A stretch of DNA of 33,128 nt from DASYAE01 sp036501535 (GCA_036501535.1 DASYAE010000190.1:1-33128); one strand, 5' to 3'; counted from the stretch's first letter, positions 7,858 through 15,904 are shown. Notes: generated from the sequence alone by a model not told the origin. Translations and numbers: made by a program.

Positions 7858-7869
7858 GGGAGCGCTCTC
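7858..7869. promoter_or_regulatory. LacI-type operator palindrome 2
   Basis: GGGAGCGCTCTC is palindromic at 10 of 12 positions and resembles the GGGAGCGCTCCC-type box known for cellobiose repressors (CebR) in actinomycetes. Its centre is 43 bp, about four helical turns, from operator 1. Confidence 0.6.
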
Positions 7870-8037
7870 ACAACCCATCGGGGGCCGACGCATTCGAACG
7901 TTACGGCTCCGTTACTGATTTGCTGACCCTGCCTCGGCCGAGGGCGCGAAACCAAGTCCTGATGCACATGCCGGCGGCCGCCGCCCCGAACGGGAACGGC
8001 GGCCGCTTAACGGATCTGACGCGGGCTCGGTCCGTGC

Positions 8038-9720
8038 TCAGCCGGCCGCCGGGCGGCGGCTCTGGACGAACCGGAACCGCGAGGCGACGAAGGCGTGGTC
8101 GGCGTACGTCGCGTTGGCGGCCGGGTTCAGGCCGGTGCCGTGGTAGTCGGAGAAGCCGGCCGAGGCGTTCATGTAGACCTGCCCGGTCAGGTTCACCGAG
8201 AGGTTGGCGCCCGCGGTCCAGGTCGCCTCCTCGGCCGCGTCGATGACCGCGTCCGACGTCGAATACACCGCCGCGGTGAGCGCGCCGTGGTCGGCCACCG
8301 TGCTGCGGTACAGCTCGATCGAGGCGGCGGTGTCGTCGGTGGCGATCAGGAACGAGATCGGCCCGAACCACTCGTGCGAGTAGACCTCGGCGTCCTTGGA
8401 ATCCACGGCGGCGATCAGCGGCGTGCGCATGGTGGCGTCGGGGAAGTCAGGGTGCGTGATCACACGCGAGGCGAGCACCGTGCGCCCGATCCCGCCGGCC
8501 CGGTCGAGCCGCTCCAGGATGAACGGGTTCACCACGGCGCCGAGGATCGCGGCGGCCCGCGCGTCGTCGCCGAGCAGCCGGTCGATCGCGCCGGCCAGGT
8601 CCGCGGCGAACTCGTCGAACGGCTTGACCTGCTCGCCGACCCGCACGCCGTCCCGCGGCACCAGCAGGTTCTGCGGCGCGGTACACATCTGGGCCGTGTA
8701 GAGGGAGAGCGAGAACGCGAGGTGGTCGAGCGCCGCCTTGTAGTCCTCCTCGCGGAAGGAGTCGACGATGATCGTGTTGATCCCGGCCTTCTCGGTGTAG
8801 ACCAGCGCCTGCTGCGCGTTGCGCTCGAGCCAGGTGCCGAACTCGGTGGAGCCGGTGAAGTCGACGATGCGCACCTCGGGCCGCAGCGCCAGGGTCTTGG
8901 CCAGGCCCTCGGAGCTGTCCTCGGCGGCCAGCGCGACCAGGTTCGGGTCGAACCCGGCCCCGGCCAGCACCCGGCGGGCGGTGGCGACGGTCACGGCCAG
9001 CGGCAGCACGGCGCCGGGGTGCGGCTTGACGAGCACCGCGTTGCCGGTGACCAGCGAGGCGAACAGGCCCGGGTAGCCGTTCCAGGTCGGGAAGGTGTTG
9101 CAGCCCACGACCAGGGCGATGCCGCGCGGCGCGGCCATCCATCGCTTCTCCAGCCGCACCGGCGGCCGGTCCCGGCCCTGCGGCTTCTCCCAGATCGCGC
9201 GCTCCGGGTGCGCGGTCATCGCGGCGTATCCGTAGGCGACGGCTTCGAGCCCTCGGTCCTGCGCGTGCGGGCCGGCGGCCTGGAACGCCATGCCCGGCGC
9301 CTGGCCGGAGGTGTGCATGGCGGCCTCGGCGATCTCGAAGGACTGCTTGTTGAGCTCGGTGAGGATCTCGATGCAGACGGCCGCGCGCACCTCGGGCCCG
9401 GCGTCGCGCCAGGCCGGGATGCCGGCGGCCATCGCGGGCAGCAGCGCGTCGGGGTCGGCGTGCGGATAGCTGACGCCGAGCTCGAAGCCGTACGGCGAGC
9501 GCTCGCCGCCGACCCGGCCGTCGGTGCCCGGCTGCTCCAGCGCGAAGGGCTGCCCCAGCTGCGCCTTGAACCAGTCCGCGGCCTCGGCTCTGGCCTCCTT
9601 CGGATATGCCTTCGCCTGCTCCGGGAAGCCGGTGTGGAACGTGCGCGCGCGAATCGCCTCGAGCGCCGCGTCCAGCGTGGGACGATGGCGCGTGACCAGG
9701 TCGGCGGCGTTGCCGGTCAT
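8038..9720 (-). CDS. paaN: PaaN-type aldehyde dehydrogenase (phenylacetate degradation protein)
   Basis: The product has 560 residues from ATG 9720, with AAGGAG about 9 nt upstream. It is a full aldehyde-dehydrogenase-fold protein of the actinobacterial PaaN type, with long family-specific N-terminal sequence (YPKEARAEAADWFKAQLGQP). Visible elements are the NAD-binding part (GNAVLVKPHPGAVLPLAV), FTGSTEFGTWLE, a catalytic Glu at about 310 (YTEKAG) and the nucleophile Cys346 (AQMCTAPQNLL). In phenylacetate catabolism such enzymes oxidise the ring-opened semialdehyde, but this gene stands alone without paaABCDE, so another aldehyde substrate is possible. It is divergent from a TetR regulator, and a perfect operator lies between them, overlapping both promoters. 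Confidence 0.88.
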   Translation of the reverse strand: MTGNAADLVTRHRPTLDAALEAIRARTFHTGFPEQAKAYPKEARAEAADWFKAQLGQPFALEQPGTDGRVGGERSPYGFELGVSYPHADPDALLPAMAAGIPAWRDAGPEVRAAVCIEILTELNKQSFEIAEAAMHTSGQAPGMAFQAAGPHAQDRGLEAVAYGYAAMTAHPERAIWEKPQGRDRPPVRLEKRWMAAPRGIALVVGCNTFPTWNGYPGLFASLVTGNAVLVKPHPGAVLPLAVTVATARRVLAGAGFDPNLVALAAEDSSEGLAKTLALRPEVRIVDFTGSTEFGTWLERNAQQALVYTEKAGINTIIVDSFREEDYKAALDHLAFSLSLYTAQMCTAPQNLLVPRDGVRVGEQVKPFDEFAADLAGAIDRLLGDDARAAAILGAVVNPFILERLDRAGGIGRTVLASRVITHPDFPDATMRTPLIAAVDSKDAEVYSHEWFGPISFLIATDDTAASIELYRSTVADHGALTAAVYSTSDAVIDAAEEATWTAGANLSVNLTGQVYMNASAGFSDYHGTGLNPAANATYADHAFVASRFRFVQSRRPAAG

Positions 9721-9797
9721 GGCGGGAGCTCCTTGCTCGGGTGGATGGGCGGACGCGGTCGGGGGGCCGGATGTCCGGGCTGCGGTCTCCCCCTGCC

Positions 9798-9822
9798 ACA
9801 CTAACCGAACGTTCGGTAGTCT
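9798..9822. promoter_or_regulatory. Divergent paaN/tetR promoters with TetR operator between them
   Basis: ACCGAACGTTCGGT (9804-9817) is a perfect 14-bp palindrome. It is flanked by TAGTGT on the minus strand (9803-9798, toward paaN) and TAGTCT on the plus strand (9817-9822, toward tetR), both TAnnnT -10 candidates. A bound repressor would block both directions. From memory, the ACCG...CGGT layout agrees with the motif reported for PaaR in actinobacteria. Confidence 0.75.
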
Positions 9823-9876
9823 CAAGGTGCGGGACATCAGCGCGGCATGTCGCCGCGACGGCGATCTGGAGGCTCC

Positions 9877-10572
9877 GTGGCCCTCGACCTGAACGCGACC
9901 GGGAAAGGCGCCACGACCGTGTCTGGGCGCCGGGACAACCACAGCGTCGGGTCGCTGCTGGCGATAGCCGTCGAGGTCTTCAACGTGCGCGGCTACGACG
10001 GCACCTCGATGGAGGACCTGGCGAGGGCCGCCGGGATCACCAAGTCCTCGATCTACCACCACGTGTCGGGCAAGGAGGAACTGCTGCGGCTGGCCGTGTC
10101 GAGGGCGCTCGACGGGCTGTTCGCGTCGCTCGAGGAGCCGGGCGCGACGCAGGGCACGGCGACGGACCGGCTCGAGTACGTCATCCGCCGTACCTGTTTG
10201 GAACTGGTCGGGAATCTGCCGTACGTCACGCTGCTGCTGCGGGTGCGCGGCAACACGGCGGCCGAGCGCGAGGCGCTGGAGCGCCGCCGGGACTTCGACC
10301 ACCGGATGGCGGCCCTGGTCGAGGCGGCGGTGGCGGAGGGCGGGCTGCGCCCGGGCCTCGACCCGAGGCTGACCGCGCGGCTGGTCTTCGGCATGGTCAA
10401 CTCGGTGACCGAGTGGTTCCGGCCCCAGGCGTCCGGCAGCACTGGGTCGAACGGCACCGGTTCGAACGGCACCGCGGAGCAGGCCGGCGCCGGCGCGGGC
10501 ATGACCGGACCCGCGATCGCCGAAGCGGTCACCGCCCTCGTCTTCGACGGCCTGCGCGCCGACGGGCACTGA
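9877..10572 (+). CDS. TetR-family regulator, probably PaaR-like repressor of paaN and bkdAB
   Basis: The product has 231 residues from GTG 9877, with GGAGG (9868-9872) just upstream; an in-frame ATG at 9847 has no ribosome-binding site. The N-terminal domain is a TetR helix-turn-helix: AIAVEVFNVRGYDGTSMEDL, ARAAGITKSSIYHHVSGKEE. The C-terminal ligand domain ends with a Gly/Ser/Asn/Thr repeat (GSTGSNGTGSNGT, near residue 188) before the last helix, an unusual low-complexity linker. Its position opposite paaN, with an operator between, supports autoregulation and repression of paaN. A second, nearly identical operator before the 10807 gene suggests it also represses the downstream oxoacid dehydrogenase. 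The ligand is likely an acyl-CoA or aryl-CoA, by analogy with PaaR. Confidence 0.85.
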   Translation: MALDLNATGKGATTVSGRRDNHSVGSLLAIAVEVFNVRGYDGTSMEDLARAAGITKSSIYHHVSGKEELLRLAVSRALDGLFASLEEPGATQGTATDRLEYVIRRTCLELVGNLPYVTLLLRVRGNTAAEREALERRRDFDHRMAALVEAAVAEGGLRPGLDPRLTARLVFGMVNSVTEWFRPQASGSTGSNGTGSNGTAEQAGAGAGMTGPAIAEAVTALVFDGLRADGH

Positions 10573-10739
10573 ATCGGGTACCGGGAAATCCGGAATATCG
10601 CGCCGCCGTCATCCAGGCCTGTCGAGGCGTCACCCGGCGCGATCGCCCGGCGGCGGGAAGGGTGAGCGAGCCGAGCAGCGACTTCGTCCCACAGTGTGGA
10701 CATGGGTACGCGGAAGCGGGCACACTGGGGGCAGACCAA

Positions 10740-10759
10740 CCGACCGAACCTTCGGTCGG
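10740..10759. promoter_or_regulatory. Second PaaR-like operator, upstream of the E1-alpha gene
   Basis: CCGACCGAACCTTCGGTCGG has two perfect 9-bp arms around a CC centre. Its core ACCGAACCTTCGGT matches the paaN/tetR operator at 13 of 14 positions. It lies 47 bp before the bkdA start. Confidence 0.75.
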
Positions 10760-10806
10760 GAAAGTCTGTTCCAGAAGTTGGGCGCCGGTAGACGTGTGGA
10801 GACCCC

Positions 10807-11973
10807 ATGACGCTGCTCGATCTGCCCGCGGCAACCGGACGCGCCACCCCCGCGCCCGACTCGTCGCGGCCGCACGACCACGAGTACCAGGTGACGGGCC
10901 CCGGGCCCTACTGGGACACCGAACCGCTGCGCTACCTCGACGAGCGCGGCGCGCCGGCCGAGGGCGGTCTGCGCGTCGACCCGGCGCTGCTCGAGCCGGA
11001 GCGGCTGCTCGCGGCATACCGGGCGCTGCGCCTGGCCCGCGCCTTCGACACCGAGGCGACCAACCTGGTCATGCAGGGGCATCTCGCCGTCTATCCGTCC
11101 TGCCGCGGGCAGGAGGCCTGCCAGGCCGCCGCCGCGCTCGCGCTGCGCCCGGAGGACTGGCTCCTGCCGACCTACCGGGACACCGCGGCGCTGGCCGTGC
11201 GCGGCATCGACCCGGTCGAGGCGCTGACCCTGCTGCGCGGCTCCTGGCACTGCGGCTACGACGCGAAGAAGTGGCGCACCGCCCCGCAGTGCACCCCTCT
11301 GGCGACGCAGGCCCCGCACGCGGTCGGCCTCGGCCTCGGGGCGAAGCTGGCCGGCGACCCGGTGGTCGCGCTCTGCCTGCTCGGCGACGGCGCGACCAGC
11401 GAGGGCGACTTCCACGAGGCCTGCAACAGCGCCGCGGTCTACCAGACGCCCACGGTCTTCCTGATCCAGAACAACCAGTACGCGATCTCGGTGCCGCTGC
11501 ACAAGCAGACGCGCGCCCGGGCACTGTCCGACAAGGCGATCGGCTACGGGATGCCCGGTGTCCGCGTGGACGGCAACGACGTCATCGCCGTGCTGCAGGT
11601 GCTCGGCGAGGCGTTCGAGCGGGCCCGCAGCGGCGGCGGCCCGACCCTCATCGAGGCGGTGACCTACCGGGTCCGCCCGCACACGAACGCCGACGACGCG
11701 AACCGCTACCGGGAGCAGGCCGAGGTCGAGGCCTGGCTCGCCCGCGATCCGCTCGACCGGCTGGCCGCGTTCCTGCGCGCGAGCGGACACCTCGACGACT
11801 CGCTCGACGAGCAGATAGGCCGGGACTGCGAGCGGTACGCCGAATCGATGCGCGCGCAGCTGGCGCTCGAGCCCGACGTCGCGCCGGCCGAGATGTTCGA
11901 GCACGTATACGCAGTGCCGACCCGGCAGCTGGCCGAGCAGCGCGCGATGGTCGAGGCGGGTGAGGACGCGTGA
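10807..11973 (+). CDS. bkdA: Branched-chain 2-oxoacid (or pyruvate) dehydrogenase E1 component, alpha subunit
   Basis: The product has 388 residues. The thiamine-diphosphate motif is clear: GDGATSEGDFHEACNSAAVY, ending LIQNNQYAIS. The loop RPHTNADDANRYR corresponds to the phosphorylation-loop region of branched-chain dehydrogenases (HTxADDxxRYR), so BkdA is favoured over PdhA. With the beta subunit it decarboxylates 2-oxo acids from valine, leucine and isoleucine and passes the acyl group to an E2 lipoyl protein, giving acyl-CoA starters for branched fatty acids. No E2 or E3 gene follows here. A purine-rich site (GGAGA) precedes the ATG. The stop overlaps the beta-subunit start by 4 bp (GTGA), so the two are translationally coupled. 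The TetR operator at 10740 is its likely control site. Confidence 0.88.
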   Translation: MTLLDLPAATGRATPAPDSSRPHDHEYQVTGPGPYWDTEPLRYLDERGAPAEGGLRVDPALLEPERLLAAYRALRLARAFDTEATNLVMQGHLAVYPSCRGQEACQAAAALALRPEDWLLPTYRDTAALAVRGIDPVEALTLLRGSWHCGYDAKKWRTAPQCTPLATQAPHAVGLGLGAKLAGDPVVALCLLGDGATSEGDFHEACNSAAVYQTPTVFLIQNNQYAISVPLHKQTRARALSDKAIGYGMPGVRVDGNDVIAVLQVLGEAFERARSGGGPTLIEAVTYRVRPHTNADDANRYREQAEVEAWLARDPLDRLAAFLRASGHLDDSLDEQIGRDCERYAESMRAQLALEPDVAPAEMFEHVYAVPTRQLAEQRAMVEAGEDA

Positions 11974-12995
11974 CGACCACGACCAGCGAGACCCGGCCGG
12001 CCGCGCCGGCGGCGCCGAAGACCCAGACGGTCACCCTCGCCAAGGCGCTCAACACGGCGCTCGCCGACGCGATGGCGGCGGACGACCGCGTCGTCGTCTT
12101 CGGGGAGGACGTGGCCGAACTCGGCGGCGTGTTCCGGATCACCGACGGCCTCGCCGCCCGCTTCGGCTCCGAGCGCTGCTTCGACACGCCGCTGGCCGAG
12201 GCCTCGATCCTGGGAACCGCGATCGGCATGGCCATGTACGGCTTCCGGCCGGTGGTCGAGATGCAGTTCGACGCGTTCGCCTACCCGTCGTTCGAGCAGC
12301 TTGTCAGCCATCTGGCGAAGATGCGCAACCGCACCCGCGGCGCGCTGCCGATGCCGGTCGTGGTGCGGATCCCCTACGGCGGCGGCATCGGCGGGGTCGA
12401 GCACCACAGCGACTCGTCAGAGGCCTACATCGCGCACACGCCCGGTATCCAGGTCGTGACACCCTCCACCGTCGAGGACGCGTACTGGCTGCTTCGCAGT
12501 GCCGTCGCGTCGCCGGACCCGGTGGTCTTCTTCGAGCCCAAGCGGCTGTACTGGTCGAAGGCCGCGGTCACGCTGCCGGTGACGACCGGTCCGATCGGCA
12601 CGGCCGCGGTGCGCCGCCAGGGCCGGGACGCGACGCTGATCGCCTACGGCCAGTCGGTCCCGGTCGCGCTGGAGGCGGCGCAGCACGGCGCCGAACTCGG
12701 ATACGACCTCGAAGTCGTCGACCTGCGCTCGCTCGTGCCGTTCGACGACGCCACCGTGGCCGCCAGCGTCGAGCGCACCGGCCGGGCCATCGTGGTGCAC
12801 GAGGCCAGCGGTTTCGCCGGCTTCGGCGCCGAGGTCGCGGCCCGCGTCTCCGAGCGCTGCTTCTACCGGCTGGAGGCCCCGGTGCTCCGGGTGACCGGCC
12901 TGGACCTGCCCTATCCCCCGCCGAAGATGGAGCACTGGTACCTGCCCTCGGCGGACCGGATATTGGACGCGGTCGAGAGGGCGATGGCCGCCTGA
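11970..12995 (+). CDS. bkdB: Branched-chain 2-oxoacid (or pyruvate) dehydrogenase E1 component, beta subunit
   Basis: The product has 341 residues from GTG 11970. It has the transketolase-like pyrimidine domain (VVFGEDVAELGGVFRITDGL, then DTPLAEASILGTAIGMAMYG) and a transketolase C-terminal domain (YDLEVVDLRSLVPFDDATV). The stretch VRIPYGGGIGGVEHHSDSSE is typical of the E1-beta subunit that completes the ThDP site at the alpha/beta interface. The normal next gene in bkd operons, the E2 acyltransferase, is missing; instead a strong hairpin ends the transcript and the next gene is on the opposite strand. The E2 must therefore come from elsewhere in the genome. Confidence 0.9.
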   Translation: MTTTTSETRPAAPAAPKTQTVTLAKALNTALADAMAADDRVVVFGEDVAELGGVFRITDGLAARFGSERCFDTPLAEASILGTAIGMAMYGFRPVVEMQFDAFAYPSFEQLVSHLAKMRNRTRGALPMPVVVRIPYGGGIGGVEHHSDSSEAYIAHTPGIQVVTPSTVEDAYWLLRSAVASPDPVVFFEPKRLYWSKAAVTLPVTTGPIGTAAVRRQGRDATLIAYGQSVPVALEAAQHGAELGYDLEVVDLRSLVPFDDATVAASVERTGRAIVVHEASGFAGFGAEVAARVSERCFYRLEAPVLRVTGLDLPYPPPKMEHWYLPSADRILDAVERAMAA

Positions 12996-13028
12996 GCCCG
13001 GCCGGATCGGGCCCAGGCGGCATCGCCC
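12979..13028 (+). terminator. Long hairpin terminator spanning the bkdB stop codon
   Basis: The 22-nt left arm (12979-13000) and 21-nt right arm (13008-13028) pair with one mismatch and one bulge around a 7-nt loop. The left arm is the end of the bkdB coding sequence, including the TGA (12993-12995). There is no U-tract. The tight, GC-rich stem would work as an actinobacterial terminator and separates bkdB from the convergent gene at 13078. Confidence 0.75.
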
Positions 13029-13077
13029 TTCCGCGGCGCGCCGGCCGCACCCGCAGTGGTCTGATGCCCGAGTGCGG

Positions 13078-14673
13078 TCAGGCCAGTTCGACCAGCGGGA
13101 AGGCGCGGTTGCGCCGCGGCGGCACCAGGAAGTTCTGCCGGCGGGTGGCCGTGATGAAGCGCTCCAGCCCGTTGTCGCTCGGGTCCACGGCGTACTTCGC
13201 CTGCAGGTCCAGCGAGGCCTGGTTGGTGCGCATGGTGGCGAAGAAGTCGGCGCTCGGCACGAATACGGTGAACTGCAGCTTCGGCTGGCTCGAGCCGCCC
13301 GGCACGTCCATGTTGTCGAAGCCGGGGCCGTCCATCCGGATGTGGATCGGGGTGCCGTCGGCGGCCCTTGACGAGCGCTGCAGCGTGGACAGGTGGCCCA
13401 TCCGGTGCTCGCTGCCCGGCGTGCCGATGCCCTGAGCGCTGATCGCGGCGTCTCCGGTGCCCTGGAAGGTGTTGTCGATGAACGACGGGCCGCCGCCGTT
13501 GGTGAACTGGTCGGCGTTGCCCTGCGAGGGCGGCGGGGTCGCGCGGAACATGTACTGCACGCGCTCGAGGAACGTGCCGTCGTCGCCGGGCGTCCCGGCC
13601 GCGTCGAGGTCGAAGAACTGCGCCATGTCCAGGATGTCGTGGGCGAGGTGCTGGATCGCGCCGTTGTCGAAGTAGTCCCCGGCCTTGGCCGAGGTCAGGT
13701 GCGCCGAGCTGTTGCCGGCGAAGGTGGTGACGGCGGCCGGCCCACTGCCGTCGACCTGCTGGTCGGCGAACCCCATCCACATCGGCGACTGCGGGTTGAC
13801 GAAGGGCGCGAACGGCAGCTCGTTCACCGCCGCCACGTAGCGCGGCAGCCCCATCTGCTGGAACATCGCCCGGCTCGAGGTGAACTGGAGCAGCCCGCCG
13901 AAGGCCGGCGAGGCGATGGGCCGGCCGGACAGCGTCCCGCTGCCGCCGAGCCAGGCGACCACGTCGGCGACGTACGAGCTGTCGTCCCCGCGCACGGTGA
14001 ACAGCAGGTCGTTGGACTCGATGGCGACCGGGACGTCGAAGTTCAGCTTGCTGATGCCCGGGTTCTGCGACGAGACGTCGGTCGGGCTCGGCACCGCCTC
14101 CTCGAGCACGTACCGGGCCGCGTTCGAGGCCAGCCGCGGCATGTGCGAGGAGACCAGCGAGCCGGTCAGCCCGCCGGGCAGCCGGTTGAAGTACGGGATG
14201 CCGTAGGAGACGAAGGTGAATATCGCGGCCGCGCTGAACGGGTAGTTCGCCTCGATCGTGTTCAGGGCCCTGGCCAGGCCGGCCTGGTCGCTGACCGTCG
14301 GGGTCCGCAGCAGCTTCGCGGTCAGGAAGGTCGTGTTGATCGGCCCGAACCGGACGACCACGTTGTTGATCGTCTGCTGGGCCGCGATGTAGTTCGAGAT
14401 GTCGAACTGGATGTCCGGCAGGCTCGAGGCGGTCAGCGCCGCGTCGAGCGGCATGCGGACGGGCACGCGCGCGCCGCGCCCGACGAGTTCGAGCGTGGTG
14501 AGGGCGGCGGCGAGGGCGCCGGCGGTCTTCAGCGCCGTCCGGCGGGTCAGCGCCACGGCCCCGGACGGGGTGGCGCGGGCCGGTTCGGTGGTCGGTGCGG
14601 TGGTGCCGGGAGAGGTGCCACGGGATGATGTCGCTCCGCCCGGTGACACGATGTCGGTGTCCTGATGCGGCAT
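13078..14673 (-). CDS. Tat-exported protein of unknown function
   Basis: The product has 531 residues from ATG 14673, with a strong AAGGAGG 8 nt upstream. A twin-arginine signal is visible at about residues 43-66: LTRRTALKTAGALAAALTTL. Export in a folded state is therefore likely, often a sign of a cofactor-bound enzyme. The mature part is rich in Asn, Gln and Phe: NDLLFTVRGDDSSYVADVVA, QHLAHDILDMAQFFDLD, and a C-terminal FITATRRQNFLVPPRRN. The order HLST...R...F..PSADFF...FLVPP loosely recalls the C-terminal half of DyP-type peroxidase relatives, but the GxxDG motif of true DyP enzymes is not seen, so I do not assign that function. A LuxR-type regulator lies 68 bp upstream on the same strand and could be linked. 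Confidence 0.75.
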   Translation of the reverse strand: MPHQDTDIVSPGGATSSRGTSPGTTAPTTEPARATPSGAVALTRRTALKTAGALAAALTTLELVGRGARVPVRMPLDAALTASSLPDIQFDISNYIAAQQTINNVVVRFGPINTTFLTAKLLRTPTVSDQAGLARALNTIEANYPFSAAAIFTFVSYGIPYFNRLPGGLTGSLVSSHMPRLASNAARYVLEEAVPSPTDVSSQNPGISKLNFDVPVAIESNDLLFTVRGDDSSYVADVVAWLGGSGTLSGRPIASPAFGGLLQFTSSRAMFQQMGLPRYVAAVNELPFAPFVNPQSPMWMGFADQQVDGSGPAAVTTFAGNSSAHLTSAKAGDYFDNGAIQHLAHDILDMAQFFDLDAAGTPGDDGTFLERVQYMFRATPPPSQGNADQFTNGGGPSFIDNTFQGTGDAAISAQGIGTPGSEHRMGHLSTLQRSSRAADGTPIHIRMDGPGFDNMDVPGGSSQPKLQFTVFVPSADFFATMRTNQASLDLQAKYAVDPSDNGLERFITATRRQNFLVPPRRNRAFPLVELA

Positions 14674-14741
14674 GGTCTACACCTCCTTGGTGGCGATGAC
14701 GGTAACCGCGCCGCCGGGACCCGGGTAAGGACGGAAAACCC

Positions 14742-15749
14742 TTAGGTAGCCTGCGCTTTCGAGGCTTGCTCAGAATGATGCGTTGACACGGTCGCAGGGC
14801 GCTGCGCCGCCGGGCCGAGCGGCTCGCACACGCCGGCGACCGCCAGGGCGCCGGCCCGGCCGCGCACGCCGAGCTTGCGGAAGAGCTGGCGCTGCAGGCT
14901 CTCCACGGTCTTGACCGCGACACCGAGGACGTGGGCGGTCTGCTTCACCGAGAGTCCGGCGGCGGCGAGGCGGAGGATCTCGCGTTCGCGCGGCGTCAGG
15001 CCGGGGCCGGCCGCGTTGCCCGGCGGGAGCAGCCCGGACCGGACCGCGAGGGCGACCGCGTGCGCCTCGCCGTGCACGTTGAGCTTGGCGAAGAGGTTGC
15101 GCTTGTGGTTCTCCACGGTCCGGGCGCTGATACCGAGGCGCACGGCGATGTCGCCGGACCGCAGGCCGCGGCCGATCAGGCGGAGCACCTCCAGTTCGCG
15201 GGCGGTGAGCCGGACCGCCGGGCGAGGCTGCGTTTCTTCGTGTGCCGCCGCAGTCGCCTGCGCCGCGGCCTCCCCGGCCCGCGCGCGGATGCTCGGCAGC
15301 AGCCGGTCCATGGCCTCGACGAGCGCGGCAGAGCCCCGCGAACCGTCGACGAGCTCGTCGAATCCGGCCTCGCGCAGCATGCGCAGGGCGGTGGAGGACA
15401 GGCCGCGGTGCAGCGCTATCGCCACCGCGTCCGGCGGCGCCCTTTCCGCGCGCAGCCGGGCGAGCACGACGGTCGCGCGCCACACCGGCGGCTCGACTTC
15501 GAGCACGATCAGGTCGGGCCGCAGCGCGAGGCAGAGCCGGGTGAAGTCCTCACCGCGGGCCGCGCACAGCGTCGCCGCGGGCTGGGTCCGACGCTCGAGC
15601 CAGCCGCCGAGCAGGTCGAACACCGTGCCCGGGTCGCAGTGCACCGCCACCCGCAGGCGGCGGCCCTCGCCGAACGCCGCCGTCAGGGGTCGGGCCGGCG
15701 GCTCACCGGCCCCGGGTGACAGGTCATCAGACGCGCGACCATGGGGCAC
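14742..15749 (-). CDS. Response-regulator-like protein with degenerate receiver and two tandem LuxR HTH domains
   Basis: The product has 335 residues. Residues about 31-150 look like a receiver fold (RLRVAVHCDPGTVFDLLGGW; LRPDLIVLEVEPPVW), but the position of the phosphorylated Asp is Glu84 and the usual C-terminal Lys is not evident, so phosphorylation is unlikely. Two complete LuxR helix-turn-helix domains follow: residues 181-238 (LTARELEVLRLIGRGL, ISARTVENHKRNLFAKL) and 251-305 (LTPREREILRLAAAGLSVKQ, VAVKTVESLQRQLFRKL). Both keep the TPRE/TARE and TVExxxRxLFxKL hallmarks, so the second is not decayed. The start is uncertain: GTG 15749 sits only 2 nt after GGAGG. No sensor kinase is adjacent. 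It precedes the Tat-exported protein on the same strand. Confidence 0.85.
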   Translation of the reverse strand: MPHGRASDDLSPGAGEPPARPLTAAFGEGRRLRVAVHCDPGTVFDLLGGWLERRTQPAATLCAARGEDFTRLCLALRPDLIVLEVEPPVWRATVVLARLRAERAPPDAVAIALHRGLSSTALRMLREAGFDELVDGSRGSAALVEAMDRLLPSIRARAGEAAAQATAAAHEETQPRPAVRLTARELEVLRLIGRGLRSGDIAVRLGISARTVENHKRNLFAKLNVHGEAHAVALAVRSGLLPPGNAAGPGLTPREREILRLAAAGLSVKQTAHVLGVAVKTVESLQRQLFRKLGVRGRAGALAVAGVCEPLGPAAQRPATVSTHHSEQASKAQAT

Positions 15750-15904
15750 CTCCTCCCGTCAGCCCTCGCGCCCATGCGTCCTTGCCCACCTCCATGGACG
15801 CCGGCGCCGCAGCAGGCTGGCGGTGTTAGCCGGACCATAGTCCCGGCGCGCCGATCAGGCAAGATGTCTGATTCAGGTGTCAGGAAACCTCACTAACCGG
15901 CTCT

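Larger units (their letters stand above)
7515..8037. other. Long regulatory region upstream of the LacI gene
   Basis: These 523 bp contain no convincing gene. They hold a 21-bp-period repeat (7674-7748) and two LacI-type palindromes (7815-7826 and 7858-7869), described separately. The region also includes the 3' flank of the aldehyde dehydrogenase gene. Positions 7670-7735 are poorer in G+C than the neighbouring genes. Confidence 0.5.

Noticed and set aside
5694..8246. Long plus-strand open frame across the LacI and binding-protein genes
   Set aside because: It is antisense to two clear genes, is rich in Arg/Gly/Val, and has no domain; it is a GC-rich shadow.
12911..14923. Long minus-strand open frame of about 670 codons
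   Set aside because: It lies in another frame of the Tat-exported gene and is Arg/Pro/His-rich without a recognisable domain.
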